Positions 17,460-26,957 of a DNA stretch of 44,564 bases are shown piece by piece. Position 1 is the stretch's first letter. Each line of letters opens with the position of its first letter. A program made the translations under genes and the position numbers. The notes under the pieces are model-generated. The model did no database searches and had not been told where the DNA came from. It worked only from the letters and a program-made list of their open reading frames with translations. The stretch is from Flavobacteriaceae bacterium (lineage in GTDB: Bacteria > Bacteroidota > Bacteroidia > Flavobacteriales > Flavobacteriaceae), in NCBI GenBank assembly GCA_029942185.1, contig JAOZTK010000003.1, positions 1 to 44,564 on the forward strand. The letters are read 5' to 3'.

Positions 17460-18500
17460 ATGAAATATACAGCAGCACAAATAGCAACGATTTTAAACGG
17501 TACGATTACTGGTGATGATTCCGTTACAGTTGACAGGTTATCAAAAATTGAGGAAGGGGTAAAAGGATCCATTTCTTTTCTATCGAATTTGAAATACACC
17601 AAGCATTTATACAGTACAAAAGCAAGTATTGTCATTGTAAATGAGTCGTTTATCCCTGAAAAAGAAATCCGAACAACTTTGATAAAAGTAAAAGATGCCT
17701 ATCAAGCTTTTACACAACTTCTAGCATATTACAACAGCGTAAAGATTGATAAAAAAGGTTTTGAAGAACCTTGTTTTATTAGTAAGTCAGCCAAAATAGG
17801 AGAAAACCCCTACATAGGTGCTTTTGCGTATATTGGTGATAATGTAACATTAGGAGACGGTGTAAAAATATTTCCACAAGCTTATATTGGTGATAATGTA
17901 AAGATTGGTGATAACACGATAATTTTTTCAGGAAGTAAAATTTATTCTGAATCTTCTATAGGAAGCGACTGCATTATTCACGCAGGTGCTGTTATTGGAT
18001 CCGATGGTTTTGGTTTTGTCCCAACAGAAAATGGTGATTATCAAAAAATACCTCAAACAGGCGATGTGATTATTGGAAATAATGTTGAAATTGGAGCTGC
18101 TTGCACTATCGACAGAGCAACTTTAGGAAGCACTAGGATTCATGACGGAGTGAAGTTAGACAATCAAATACAAATAGCGCATAACGTAGAAATTGGTAAA
18201 AATACGGTTATTGCGGCACAAACAGGAGTTGCCGGCTCTACCAAAATTGGTAAAAATTGCATTATTGGAGGACAAGTTGGTATCGTAGGACATCTAAATA
18301 TTGAAGATAATGTTAAGATTCAAGCACAATCAGGTATTGTCAAAAATCTTAAAAATGGAGCAATAGTTCAGGGTTCTCCTTCTTTTAATTATTCTGATTG
18401 GAATAAATCGTATGTTTATTTCAAAAATTTACCTAAGACAATACCAAATATTGAGAAACAACTAAAATCTATTAACAATGGCCAAACAAAAAACAATTAG
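17460..18500 (+). CDS. lpxD: UDP-3-O-acylglucosamine N-acyltransferase
   Basis: LpxD adds the second hydroxyacyl chain (from acyl-ACP) to UDP-3-O-acylglucosamine in lipid A synthesis, after LpxC. Residues 1-105 form the uridine-binding domain (KYTAAQIATILNGTITGD). About 110-320 is a left-handed beta-helix of hexapeptide repeats (IGDNVTLGDGVKIFPQAYIG...). DGFGFVPTENGDYQKIPQ carries the loop typical of LpxD, and IAHNVEIGKN contains the catalytic His region. The length of 346 is normal. It overlaps the next gene by 23 bp and is first in the lpx cluster. Confidence 0.96.
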   Translation: MKYTAAQIATILNGTITGDDSVTVDRLSKIEEGVKGSISFLSNLKYTKHLYSTKASIVIVNESFIPEKEIRTTLIKVKDAYQAFTQLLAYYNSVKIDKKGFEEPCFISKSAKIGENPYIGAFAYIGDNVTLGDGVKIFPQAYIGDNVKIGDNTIIFSGSKIYSESSIGSDCIIHAGAVIGSDGFGFVPTENGDYQKIPQTGDVIIGNNVEIGAACTIDRATLGSTRIHDGVKLDNQIQIAHNVEIGKNTVIAAQTGVAGSTKIGKNCIIGGQVGIVGHLNIEDNVKIQAQSGIVKNLKNGAIVQGSPSFNYSDWNKSYVYFKNLPKTIPNIEKQLKSINNGQTKNN

Positions 18501-19863
18501 TAAAGAAATTACTATAACCGGAGTTGGTTTGCATACAGGGAAAGAAGTGACACTTACTTTTAAGCCTGCACCTGTCAACCACGGTTTTATTTTTGTACGT
18601 TCAGATTTGGAAGGTGCACCGATTATTGAAGCAAAAGCAACTTATGTAGTAAATACGGAAAGAGGTACTAACTTAGTTAAAAATGGGGTAGTCATAAATA
18701 CTTCTGAACACGTTTTAGCTGCGGCAGTGGGAGTTGATCTCGACAATTTAATAATTGATATCAACGCTTCTGAACCACCCATTATGGATGGTTCCTCCAA
18801 AATATTTATAGAAACTTTAGAAAAAGCAGAAATAGTTGAGCAAGATGTTGAACGTGAAGAATACATTGTAACCGAGAATATTACCTATACTGACGAGCAA
18901 ACCGGAAGTGAAATCGTTTTGATGCCTGCAGATGAATACCAAGTTACGGCTCTAGTCGATTTTGGGACCAAAATATTAGGCACACAAAATGCTAATTTAT
19001 TACACCTATCTGATTTTAAAAAAGAAATTAGTAAAGCGAGAACTTTCAGTTTTTTACATGAGTTGGAAAGTATGTTAGACAATAATCTAATCAAAGGAGG
19101 AGACCTTAATAATGCTATTGTTTATGTAGATAAGCCTATTTCAGACCAAACAATGGAAAAGCTCAAAAAAGCTTTTAACAGAAAAAAAATCACCCTACAA
19201 GCTAACGGAATACTTGACAATCTAGAATTGTATTGGAACAACGAGGCTGCACGTCATAAATTATTAGATGTAATTGGAGATTTAGCTTTGGTAGGTGTAA
19301 GAATTAGAGGTAAAGTTATCGCTACAAAGCCCGGACATAAAATCAATACTAATTTTGCTAAAAAATTAGCGAGAATTATACAATTAGAAAAGAGAAATAA
19401 GATTCCACAATTTGACTTAGATCAACCGCCTTTAATGGATATTCATCAAATAATGGAAATCTTACCACACAGGCCTCCTTTTCTTTTAATTGATAGAATA
19501 ATTGAACTGTCTGACAGACACGTTGTAGGAATGAAGAATGTCACGATGAACGAACCTTTCTTTATTGGACATTTTCCGGGAGCACCTGTTATGCCCGGTG
19601 TATTACAAGTCGAAGCCATGGCACAATGTGGAGGCGTGTTAGTTTTGAGTACGGTACCAGATCCGGAAAATTATTTGACTTATTTTATGAAAATGGATAA
19701 AGTTAAATTTAAACAAAAAGTGCTACCCGGAGACACTTTAATTTTTAGAGCAGAATTAATTACACCCATAAGACGCGGAATTTGCAATATGCAAGCCTAC
19801 GGGTATGCCAATAACAAATTGGTAGTCGAAGCCGAATTAATGGCTCAAATAGTACGAAAATAA
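18478..19863 (+). CDS. lpxC: Bifunctional LpxC deacetylase / FabZ dehydratase
   Basis: A 461-residue fusion typical of Bacteroidota. The N-terminal part (about 1-310) is LpxC, the Zn-dependent deacetylase that commits UDP-3-O-acyl-GlcNAc to lipid A: SEHVLAAAVG holds zinc ligand H78, and HKLLDVIGD supplies H260 and D264. The C-terminal part (about 320-461) is FabZ, the 3-hydroxyacyl-ACP dehydratase: LPHRPPFLLIDR with H331, then HFPGAPVMPGVLQVEAMAQ with the catalytic Glu. The fusion ties the two enzymes competing for hydroxyacyl-ACP at one expression level. It overlaps lpxD by 23 bp; lpxA follows after 14 bp. Confidence 0.97.
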   Translation: MAKQKTISKEITITGVGLHTGKEVTLTFKPAPVNHGFIFVRSDLEGAPIIEAKATYVVNTERGTNLVKNGVVINTSEHVLAAAVGVDLDNLIIDINASEPPIMDGSSKIFIETLEKAEIVEQDVEREEYIVTENITYTDEQTGSEIVLMPADEYQVTALVDFGTKILGTQNANLLHLSDFKKEISKARTFSFLHELESMLDNNLIKGGDLNNAIVYVDKPISDQTMEKLKKAFNRKKITLQANGILDNLELYWNNEAARHKLLDVIGDLALVGVRIRGKVIATKPGHKINTNFAKKLARIIQLEKRNKIPQFDLDQPPLMDIHQIMEILPHRPPFLLIDRIIELSDRHVVGMKNVTMNEPFFIGHFPGAPVMPGVLQVEAMAQCGGVLVLSTVPDPENYLTYFMKMDKVKFKQKVLPGDTLIFRAELITPIRRGICNMQAYGYANNKLVVEAELMAQIVRK

Positions 19864-19877
19864 GATCCTAAATAATT

Positions 19878-20669
19878 ATGAATCAACCATTAGCATACGT
19901 AAATCCGGGAGCAAAACTGGCTAAAAATGTTGTCATTGAGCCTTTTACAAATATTGAAAACAATGTTATCATAGGAGAAGGAACTTGGATTGGTTCTAAT
20001 GTTACGATAATGGAAGGAGCCCGAATTGGAAGAAATTGTAGAATTTTTCCAGGCGCCGTAATTTCTGCTATACCTCAAGATCTAAAATTTGAAGGAGAAG
20101 ATTCATTGGTTGTTATCGGTGACAATGTTACCATACGTGAATTTGTTACGATCAATAGAGGTACAAAAGCTTCGGGCGAAACAAGGGTAGGTAATAATTG
20201 TTTGATTATGGCAACAGCACACATTGCACACGATTGTGTGTTAGGTGAAAATGCGATTATTGTAAATGGCGTTGCATTAGCAGGGCATGTTATTATTGGT
20301 AATAATGCGATTATTGGAGGTTTAGCAGCTATCCACCAGTTTATCCACATTGGAGATCACGCAATGGTTTCAGGGGGTTCGCTTGTCCGAAAGGACGTTC
20401 CACCCTATACCAAAGCAGCAAAAGAACCTATTTCGTATGTTGGTGTTAATTCGATAGGATTGCGTAGAAGAGGTTTTACAAGTGAAAAAATAAGAGAAAT
20501 ACAAGATATCTATCGTATCATTTATCAAAAGAATTACAACACAACTCAGGCTCTAGGTATCCTAGAGGCTGAAATGCAGGCGAGTCGAGAAAGAGATCAA
20601 ATCATTCAATTTATCAAAGATTCCAAACGAGGAATTATGAAAGGTTATACGAGTATATACAACAGTTAA
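19878..20669 (+). CDS. lpxA: UDP-N-acetylglucosamine O-acyltransferase
   Basis: LpxA transfers a 3-hydroxyacyl chain from ACP to the 3-OH of UDP-GlcNAc, the first step of lipid A synthesis. The hexapeptide beta-helix covers about residues 5-190. MATAHIAHDC (111-120) contains H115 and the catalytic base H118, aligned with the E. coli HIAHDC motif. GVNSIGLRRRGFTSEKI starts the helical C-terminal domain. The length of 263 is standard. Its gene follows lpxC-fabZ by 14 bp, though its product acts before LpxC. Confidence 0.97.
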   Translation: MNQPLAYVNPGAKLAKNVVIEPFTNIENNVIIGEGTWIGSNVTIMEGARIGRNCRIFPGAVISAIPQDLKFEGEDSLVVIGDNVTIREFVTINRGTKASGETRVGNNCLIMATAHIAHDCVLGENAIIVNGVALAGHVIIGNNAIIGGLAAIHQFIHIGDHAMVSGGSLVRKDVPPYTKAAKEPISYVGVNSIGLRRRGFTSEKIREIQDIYRIIYQKNYNTTQALGILEAEMQASRERDQIIQFIKDSKRGIMKGYTSIYNS

Positions 20670-20730
20670 CTATTCTCGAATTAATTACAAACAGCTAATT
20701 ATTAATAGAAAAATTAAAATTTAAAACAAA

Positions 20731-21303
20731 ATGGCATCAACTTCTGATATTCGCAAAGGACTTTGTATTCTTTACAACAATGACACGTATAAAATAATAG
20801 AATTTTTACACGTAAAGCCCGGGAAAGGACCTGCTTTTGTAAGAACTAAGTTAAGAAGTTTGACAACCGGAAAAGTATTGGATAACACGTTTTCGGGAGG
20901 TAATAAGATAGAAGAGGTTCGTGTTGAAACTAGAAAATATCAATATCTATACGCAGATGCAGACGGTGTTACTTACAACTTTATGAATACGGATGACTAC
21001 AATCAAATCACGCTTCAAAAAGGAGTATTGGACGCTCCTGATTTATTAAAAGAAGGAGAAATAGTAACGATAATAGTCCGTGCTTCAGACGAGCAACCCT
21101 TATCGGTTGATATGCCTCAAAATGTCACTTTAGAAGTAACAGCAACTGAGCCGGGTGTTAGAGGAAATACTGCGACAAATGCTACAAAACCTGCTACTGT
21201 TGAAACAGGAGCTCGTGTCAATGTTCCCTTATTTATAAACGAAGGCGACTTGATAAAAGTAGACACCGAAAAAGGCACTTATATTGAACGTGTAAAAAAT
21301 TAA
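20731..21303 (+). CDS. efp: Translation elongation factor P
   Basis: EF-P binds between the ribosomal P and E sites and relieves stalling on polyproline. At 190 residues all three OB-like domains are present. The loop VKPGKGPAFVRTKL has the tip Lys at residue 32, flanked by Gly, as in EF-P species modified at Lys. The C-terminal GDLIKVDTEKGTYIERVKN matches the family signature. It lies 61 bp after lpxA, and no terminator separates them. No modifying enzyme gene (epmA or ymfI type) is in the window. Confidence 0.97.
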   Translation: MASTSDIRKGLCILYNNDTYKIIEFLHVKPGKGPAFVRTKLRSLTTGKVLDNTFSGGNKIEEVRVETRKYQYLYADADGVTYNFMNTDDYNQITLQKGVLDAPDLLKEGEIVTIIVRASDEQPLSVDMPQNVTLEVTATEPGVRGNTATNATKPATVETGARVNVPLFINEGDLIKVDTEKGTYIERVKN

Positions 21304-21332
21304 AAAAATATCAAAGAAATAAGGTAATTGGT

Positions 21333-21363
21333 TTTTTTATTGCAATTGATAGCCTTATTTTTG
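21333..21363 (+). promoter_or_regulatory. Predicted sucD promoter
   Basis: TTTT (21333-21336) and TATTTTTG (21356-21363), 19 bp apart, match the Bacteroidota -33/-7 pattern. A start near 21370 gives a leader of about 30 nt. This suggests sucD has its own promoter in addition to any read-through from the lpx-efp unit. Confidence 0.6.
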
Positions 21364-21400
21364 CGCATTAATTTATAATAGTTTAAAAATATAGTTTAAT

Positions 21401-22276
21401 ATGAGTGTTCTTGTAAATAAAGATTCAAAGATAATAGTTCAAGGTTTTACAGGTGGAGAAGGTACTTTTCACGCCTCACAAATGATTGAATACGGTACGA
21501 ACATTGTGGGAGGTGTAACTCCCGGAAAGGGAGGTCAAACTCATTTAGACAAACCTGTTTTTAATTCTGTAAGCGATGCGGTTAAAAAAGTAGCTGCAGA
21601 TACTTCAATTATATTTGTTCCACCGGCTTTTGCAGCAGATGCAATGATGGAAGCTGCCGAAGCAGGAATAAAAGTGATCATCTGTATAACAGAGGGGATT
21701 CCGGTTGCAGATATGGTCAAAGTACAAGATTATATCAGTAAAAAAGATTGTAGGCTGGTAGGGCCTAACTGTCCGGGTGTCATAACACCTGAAGAAGCTA
21801 AAGTGGGTATTATGCCTGGTTTTGTATTTAAAAAGGGTAGAGTAGGAGTTGTCTCGAAATCGGGTACACTCACCTATGAAGCTGCCGACCAAGTTGTAAA
21901 ACAAGGTTTGGGTATTTCAACTGCCATTGGTATTGGTGGTGATCCAATCATTGGAACTACGACAAAAGATGCTGTAGAAATGTTTATGAACGATCCGGAA
22001 ACCGATGCAATTGTAATGATTGGAGAAATTGGTGGAAATTTAGAAGCCGATGCAGCAAAGTGGATTAAAGAAGATGGTAACAGAAAACCGGTTATTAGTT
22101 TTATTGCCGGGCAAACCGCACCCAAAGGGCGTACAATGGGGCATGCAGGAGCTATTGTAGGAGGAAAAGACGATACAGCGCAGGCGAAAATGCGAATTTT
22201 AGCAGAACATGGGATTCATGTAGTTGAATCTCCTGCGGAAATTGGTAAAAAAGTAGCTGAGATTCTAAAGGGATAA
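21401..22276 (+). CDS. sucD: Succinyl-CoA synthetase alpha subunit
   Basis: SucD with SucC converts succinyl-CoA, phosphate and NDP to succinate, CoA and NTP in the TCA cycle. The CoA-binding Rossmann domain contains [19 protein letters not shown]. The ligase domain has [14 protein letters not shown] and the phospho-histidine motif [10 protein letters not shown] with H248. The length of 291 is normal. sucC is not in the window, so the subunits are encoded apart, as is usual in flavobacteria. A strong terminator follows at 22295-22330. Confidence 0.97.
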   Translation: MSVLVNKDSKIIVQGFTGGEGTFHASQMIEYGTNIVGGVTPGKGGQTHLDKPVFNSVSDAVKKVAADTSIIFVPPAFAADAMMEAAEAGIKVIICITEGIPVADMVKVQDYISKKDCRLVGPNCPGVITPEEAKVGIMPGFVFKKGRVGVVSKSGTLTYEAADQVVKQGLGISTAIGIGGDPIIGTTTKDAVEMFMNDPETDAIVMIGEIGGNLEADAAKWIKEDGNRKPVISFIAGQTAPKGRTMGHAGAIVGGKDDTAQAKMRILAEHGIHVVESPAEIGKKVAEILKG

Positions 22277-22294
22277 CAGAACACGATTTATAAA

Positions 22295-22330
22295 TAAAAA
22301 AGGCTTTCTTGTCTGAGAAAGCCTTTTTTT
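22295..22330. terminator. Bidirectional terminator between sucD and pepT
   Basis: The stem GGCTTTCT (22302-22309) pairs with AGAAAGCC (22316-22323) around a six-base loop. An A-run lies before it and a T-run after it, so it can end sucD on the plus strand and pepT on the minus strand. Confidence 0.9.
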
Positions 22331-22348
22331 ATTTGCCTATTTGGTCTG

Positions 22349-23587
22349 TTAATTCTTGTATTTTTTAGCTGTTAATTCAGCTATTTTAACAATTACTTCT
22401 GTCGCTTTTTGCATAGATTCTACAGTTACAAATTCATATTTACCATGAAAATTATGTCCTCCCGCAAAAATATTAGGACAAGGAAGTCCTTTATACGACA
22501 ACTGAGAACCGTCAGTTCCACCACGTATCGCTTTTATTAAAGGTTTTATACCTAAATCTTTCATGGCTTGCTCTGCTATATCAACGATGTGCATGACAGG
22601 CTCTACCTTTTTACGCATGTTAAAATACTGATCTTTAATCGTTACCTTGATTAAATCCTCTCCTAACTCTTTGTTTAAATCATCCGCTACTTTTTGAAAC
22701 AAAGCTTTGCGTTTCTCAAAAATTTCCAAATCGTGGTCTCGAATAATATAGTATAATTCGGTTTCTTCTACTTCCCCTTTCATCGTGTGCAAGTGAAAAA
22801 ATCCTTCATAACCTTCTGTGTGTTCGGGCACCTCTTTTGCCGGTAGCGCCTTGATAAAATCAGCAGCGATTGTCATAGAATTAACCAACTTATTCTTAGC
22901 ATATCCGGGATGTACAATTTTTCCGGTTATAATTACACGTCCACCTGCCGCATTAAAGTTTTCATATTCTAATTCTCCAACCTGACTTCCATCCATCGTG
23001 TATGCCCATTCTGCGTTAAACTTTTCAACATCAAATTTATGAGCTCCTTTCCCCACTTCTTCATCCGGTGTAAAACCAATTTTAATAGTACCGTGTTTGA
23101 TTTCTGGATGTGCAATCAAATATTCCATAGCGGTCATTATCTCAGTTATTCCCGCTTTATCATCTGCACCTAAAAGTGTTGTTCCGTCTGTAGTAATAAG
23201 TGTTTGACCTTTATACATCAATAAATCGTCAAAATAATCAGTGGTCATCACGATGTTTTCTTTTTCGTTAAGAACCACATCTTTTCCATCGTAATTTTCA
23301 TGGATTTGAGGATTTACACCGGTGCCGGAAAAATCAGGACTTGTATCCATATGTGCTATAAAGCCAATATTAGGTACTTTATAATCTACATTTGAAGGTA
23401 AGCTAGCCATTATGTAAGCATTTTCGTCAATACTCACGTCTTGCATACCTATTTCTTTGAGTTCTTTAACCAATAAATTGGCTAAATCCCATTGTTTTTC
23501 GGTACTTGGAAATACTGCTTCATTATTGGGGTCAGATTGCGTGTCAATTTTAATGTATTTAAAAAAACGATTGATTAAAGTTTGCAT
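22349..23587 (-). CDS. pepT: Peptidase T (tripeptide aminopeptidase)
   Basis: An M20-family dizinc aminopeptidase that releases N-terminal residues from tripeptides in the cytosol. Metal and catalytic motifs are all present: [33 protein letters not shown], and near the end [31 protein letters not shown]. The length of 412 is typical. It is convergent with sucD, sharing the terminator, and lies 31 bp downstream of a lipoprotein gene on the same strand. Confidence 0.97.
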   Translation of the reverse strand: MQTLINRFFKYIKIDTQSDPNNEAVFPSTEKQWDLANLLVKELKEIGMQDVSIDENAYIMASLPSNVDYKVPNIGFIAHMDTSPDFSGTGVNPQIHENYDGKDVVLNEKENIVMTTDYFDDLLMYKGQTLITTDGTTLLGADDKAGITEIMTAMEYLIAHPEIKHGTIKIGFTPDEEVGKGAHKFDVEKFNAEWAYTMDGSQVGELEYENFNAAGGRVIITGKIVHPGYAKNKLVNSMTIAADFIKALPAKEVPEHTEGYEGFFHLHTMKGEVEETELYYIIRDHDLEIFEKRKALFQKVADDLNKELGEDLIKVTIKDQYFNMRKKVEPVMHIVDIAEQAMKDLGIKPLIKAIRGGTDGSQLSYKGLPCPNIFAGGHNFHGKYEFVTVESMQKATEVIVKIAELTAKKYKN

Positions 23588-23618
23588 GATTATTATTTTA
23601 AAATGTTATTGGTTATAA

Positions 23619-24194
23619 TTAGTTTTGAATTTTAATTTTCTCGATTAGTGCAAGCGACTCACAAAAACGAGAATCAAAATTCTCCTCTCCGTAAAACTCT
23701 GTTTTAATGAGCATATATTTGTCGTTATTAATCTTTATATAGTATTGAAATACATATAAGTCCATTCCTTTACTTTTTCCTTTTCCCAAATGTGCGTAAG
23801 CGGCATAACCCTTAAAATTATGAAAGCTTTCCTCAATCATTTCTAAATTATTATTCATCGTTTTTTGTCGCACTTTTTCCTTTAATACATCGTCTATTTC
23901 GATGCTACCTATCCGAGAAGAAAAGTCCATTATATAGGTGTCTGTTATTGTTTTTATCGTGTCCGCAGAAAATATTTCAGACTCCATATTGTCATAATAA
24001 AGCTTTGTTTTCCATCGTTTTGGAACTGCTATACTAAAGTTTTGCTTAAAGTCATCTACCCTTTCTAATTCCTCGGTTATCTCAATATTTTTACAAGAAA
24101 ATACTTTTGATATTTCAGAAACTGGATGCTGACAACTGCTGAATAATAATACACTGCAAATACTCACTGCAAACAATTTGCTTACATACTTCAT
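23619..24194 (-). CDS. Putative lipoprotein, unknown function
   Basis: A 191-residue protein with a lipoprotein signal, MKYVSKLFAVSICSVLLFSSC (lipobox LFSSC, Cys21). The mature part begins with NFSIAVPKRWKTKLYYDNMES, a pattern seen in PsbP/DUF1795-like beta-sandwich proteins of the periplasm, then alternating strands and a final helix. I offer that fold only as a possibility. It lies upstream of pepT on the same strand with a 31-bp gap and may be co-transcribed with it. A TATTTTTA element (minus strand, 24217-24224) may be its -7 box. Confidence 0.65.
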   Translation of the reverse strand: MKYVSKLFAVSICSVLLFSSCQHPVSEISKVFSCKNIEITEELERVDDFKQNFSIAVPKRWKTKLYYDNMESEIFSADTIKTITDTYIMDFSSRIGSIEIDDVLKEKVRQKTMNNNLEMIEESFHNFKGYAAYAHLGKGKSKGMDLYVFQYYIKINNDKYMLIKTEFYGEENFDSRFCESLALIEKIKIQN

Positions 24195-24570
24195 ACCGTA
24201 GTTTATTTAGGAGGTGTAAAAATACAAAATTTATTACAGCAAGTACCCAGCTATCAAGAATATTTAAATCTAAATAGAGGAGTATTCAGTCAATTCATTT
24301 TGCAGGAATTTGTTTTGTGTAAAGTGCCTAAAAGATGCTGCTAAATTAGCTAAAAATCTTAAGAATTGGACACTGTCGAATAATGCAATTTTTTTTTGTA
24401 TTGTTGATTCCTTCTCAAAATCAGTAGGTTGCATAAATTTTTTAGAGGCTTTATCGGCTGTAAATTTTTTGTACTAATGATCTGTTAAAAACTTATTTAT
24501 TAATCCTTGAAACTAGTTTCCAATAGTTGTATTTTTGGCAGAGCATTTAAAATCCTAATTTTAGCTAATC
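24195..24570. other. Divergent intergenic region before uvrD
   Basis: 376 bp without a gene. At the left edge are promoter-like bases for the minus-strand lipoprotein (TATTTTTA on the minus strand, 24217-24224). At the right edge is the uvrD promoter with an embedded palindrome (24507-24537). The middle (about 24240-24500) is AT-rich with a T-run near 24389; no hairpin, small ORF or RNA was convincing there. Confidence 0.6.
24507..24537 (+). promoter_or_regulatory. Predicted uvrD promoter with embedded operator-like palindrome
   Basis: TTGA (24507-24510) and TATTTTTG (24530-24537) are exactly 19 bp apart, a near-ideal Bacteroidota promoter. A start near 24544 would give a leader of about 27 nt. 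The perfect 12-bp palindrome GAAACTAGTTTC (24509-24520) overlaps the -33 box and enters the spacer, where a repressor would block polymerase. Confidence 0.6.
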
Positions 24571-26871
24571 GTGTCAAAATACTTAGAAGATCTCAATGAA
24601 GTCCAGCAAAAAGCAGTCCTGCAAAAAGAAGGTCCTATGATTATTATTGCCGGAGCAGGGTCGGGGAAAACGAGAGTATTGACCTATCGTATTGCTTATT
24701 TAATGGAACAGGGAATTGATCCTTTTAATATTTTGGCCTTAACTTTTACAAACAAAGCAGCACGAGAGATGAAAAATCGTATTGCATCTGTTGTTGGAGA
24801 AAGTGAGTCAAAAAATCTATGGATGGGTACTTTTCATTCTATCTTTGCCAAGATTTTACGTTTTGAAGCTACTAAATTGGGTTTTCCTACTAATTTTACC
24901 ATTTACGATGCTCAAGATTCACTACGTTCCATAGCAAGTGTTATTAAGGAAATGCATTTGGATAAAGATTTGTACAAGCCAAAAATAATTGCTTCACGAA
25001 TTTCAAAATTTAAAAACAATTTGATTACGGTAAGGGCTTATTTTAACAATCCTGAGCTTGTAGAATCCGATATGATGGCAAAACGTCCTAAAATGGGAGA
25101 AATCTATCATCATTATGTAGAAAGATGTTTTAAATCCGGAGCGATGGATTTTGATGATTTATTGTTACGTACCAATGAATTACTCACACGATTTCCGAAA
25201 GTATTAGCGAAATATCAAGATCGTTTTAGATATATTTTAGTCGACGAGTACCAAGACACAAATCATTCGCAGTATTTAATTGTTAGAGCATTAGCAGATC
25301 GTTTTCAAAATATTTGTGTCGTAGGAGATGATTCACAAAGTATTTATGCCTTTAGAGGGGCTAATATTCATAATATTTTAAATTTTCAAAAGGACTACAG
25401 CGATGTAAAAACTTTTAAATTAGAGCAAAATTATCGTTCTACTAAAAATATTGTTCGTGCAGCGAATTCTGTTATTGAAAAGAATAAAATTAAGCTAGAT
25501 AAGGAATTATGGACAGCAAATGATTTTGGAGAAAAGGTTGTTGTAATGCAATTGTTATCCGATGCTGAAGAAGGAAGATTCATCGCCAATTCAATATTTG
25601 AAAACAAACATCAAAAGCAATTAAAGAATACGGATATTGCCGTATTATACCGTACCAATGCACAATCAAGAGCCGTAGAAGACGCACTGCGAAAAAAAAA
25701 CATTAAGTATCGGATATACGGAGGTACCTCATTTTACCAACGTAAAGAAATTAAAGATGTAATCGCTTATTTACGTCTGTTGATCAATTCCAATGATGAA
25801 GAAGCCTTAAAGCGAGTTTTAAACTATCCGACAAGAGGAATAGGGCAGACCACACTTGATAGATTAATCGTAAAAGCTAACGAACTTAAAGAACCCATTT
25901 TTACGATAATTGAACAAATAGACAAGATTGATATTCAATTAAATCTCGGTACCAAGCGAAAATTAGCTGATTTTGCAATGTTGATTAAAAGTTTTAAGGT
26001 CTTTATGCAAACGCACAACGCTTTTGAAGTAGCGAAAGAAGTTGTACATAAATCAAACATTGTCAAAGAATTAGAAAAAGACGCTACTCCTGAAGATATT
26101 AGCCGAGTAGAAAATGTCCAAGAACTGCTCAATGGGATACAAGATTTTATTCTTGTCCAAGAAGAGTCTGAAGACGGAGATACTTCGCTTACCGAATTCT
26201 TGGAAAATGTTGCTCTTGCCACAGATTTTGATATTGATAAAAGAGAGACAGATGTGGTTACACTTATGACTGTGCACATGGCAAAAGGATTGGAATTTCC
26301 CTATGTGTATATCGCCGGTTTAGAAGAAGGGCTATTTCCCTCTGCGATGAATATGAATACTCGTGAAGACCTGGAAGAAGAGAGGCGATTATTTTATGTA
26401 GCGCTTACCAGAGCTGAGAAACAAGCTTATTTACTACACACACAAATGCGTTTTAGATGGGGAAAACTTATCGATGGAGAACCCAGTAGGTTTCTGATGG
26501 AATTGGATGAGAAGTATTTGGATATTAAAAATCCTTTAAAAATTGAATCCAAAGGAAACTTATTTGTAGATGCGGCTATTTTTGACACGCCACCCAAACA
26601 AAAAATACGGTATAAAAAACCTGCTCGCAGACCTTCTGAAAGCTTTAAACCTCCTAAAAATCTAAAAAAAGTATCCGAAGCTACGGCGAAACACAATAAT
26701 TTATTTGACACTGCTTTAACCGTAGGCAATATTGTATCACACAGTAGATTTGGCAAAGGAGAAGTTTTAAACTTAGAAGGAACAGGATCCAACATTAAAG
26801 CAAGTATAAAATTTAAAACTGGAATCAAACAATTGTTGTTAAAATTTGCTAAACTTAAAGTTCTAGGCTAG
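24571..26871 (+). CDS. pcrA: UvrD/PcrA-type superfamily 1A DNA helicase
   Basis: An ATP-dependent 3'-5' helicase for nucleotide-excision and mismatch repair and for clearing recombinase or stalled polymerase. At 766 residues, Walker A is AGAGSGKT (27-34), motif II is VDEYQDTN, and GDDSQSIYAFRGA, LEQNYRST, MTVHMAKGLEF and LTRAEKQAY follow in order. The C-terminal VGNIVSHSRFGKGEVLNLEG is the Tudor-like tail that contacts RNA polymerase in PcrA. The start is GTG at 24571; the sequence immediately downstream matches the family N-terminus and no ATG fits. It is likely controlled by the palindrome-bearing promoter. Confidence 0.96.
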   Translation: MSKYLEDLNEVQQKAVLQKEGPMIIIAGAGSGKTRVLTYRIAYLMEQGIDPFNILALTFTNKAAREMKNRIASVVGESESKNLWMGTFHSIFAKILRFEATKLGFPTNFTIYDAQDSLRSIASVIKEMHLDKDLYKPKIIASRISKFKNNLITVRAYFNNPELVESDMMAKRPKMGEIYHHYVERCFKSGAMDFDDLLLRTNELLTRFPKVLAKYQDRFRYILVDEYQDTNHSQYLIVRALADRFQNICVVGDDSQSIYAFRGANIHNILNFQKDYSDVKTFKLEQNYRSTKNIVRAANSVIEKNKIKLDKELWTANDFGEKVVVMQLLSDAEEGRFIANSIFENKHQKQLKNTDIAVLYRTNAQSRAVEDALRKKNIKYRIYGGTSFYQRKEIKDVIAYLRLLINSNDEEALKRVLNYPTRGIGQTTLDRLIVKANELKEPIFTIIEQIDKIDIQLNLGTKRKLADFAMLIKSFKVFMQTHNAFEVAKEVVHKSNIVKELEKDATPEDISRVENVQELLNGIQDFILVQEESEDGDTSLTEFLENVALATDFDIDKRETDVVTLMTVHMAKGLEFPYVYIAGLEEGLFPSAMNMNTREDLEEERRLFYVALTRAEKQAYLLHTQMRFRWGKLIDGEPSRFLMELDEKYLDIKNPLKIESKGNLFVDAAIFDTPPKQKIRYKKPARRPSESFKPPKNLKKVSEATAKHNNLFDTALTVGNIVSHSRFGKGEVLNLEGTGSNIKASIKFKTGIKQLLLKFAKLKVLG

Positions 26872-26957
26872 TTTTTTAGTGTTCATTATTCCTTTTAAAG
26901 GATAAAAAAAACTATTCAGAAATAATAAAAAATCGACGACTGTCAATCTATTAAAAT

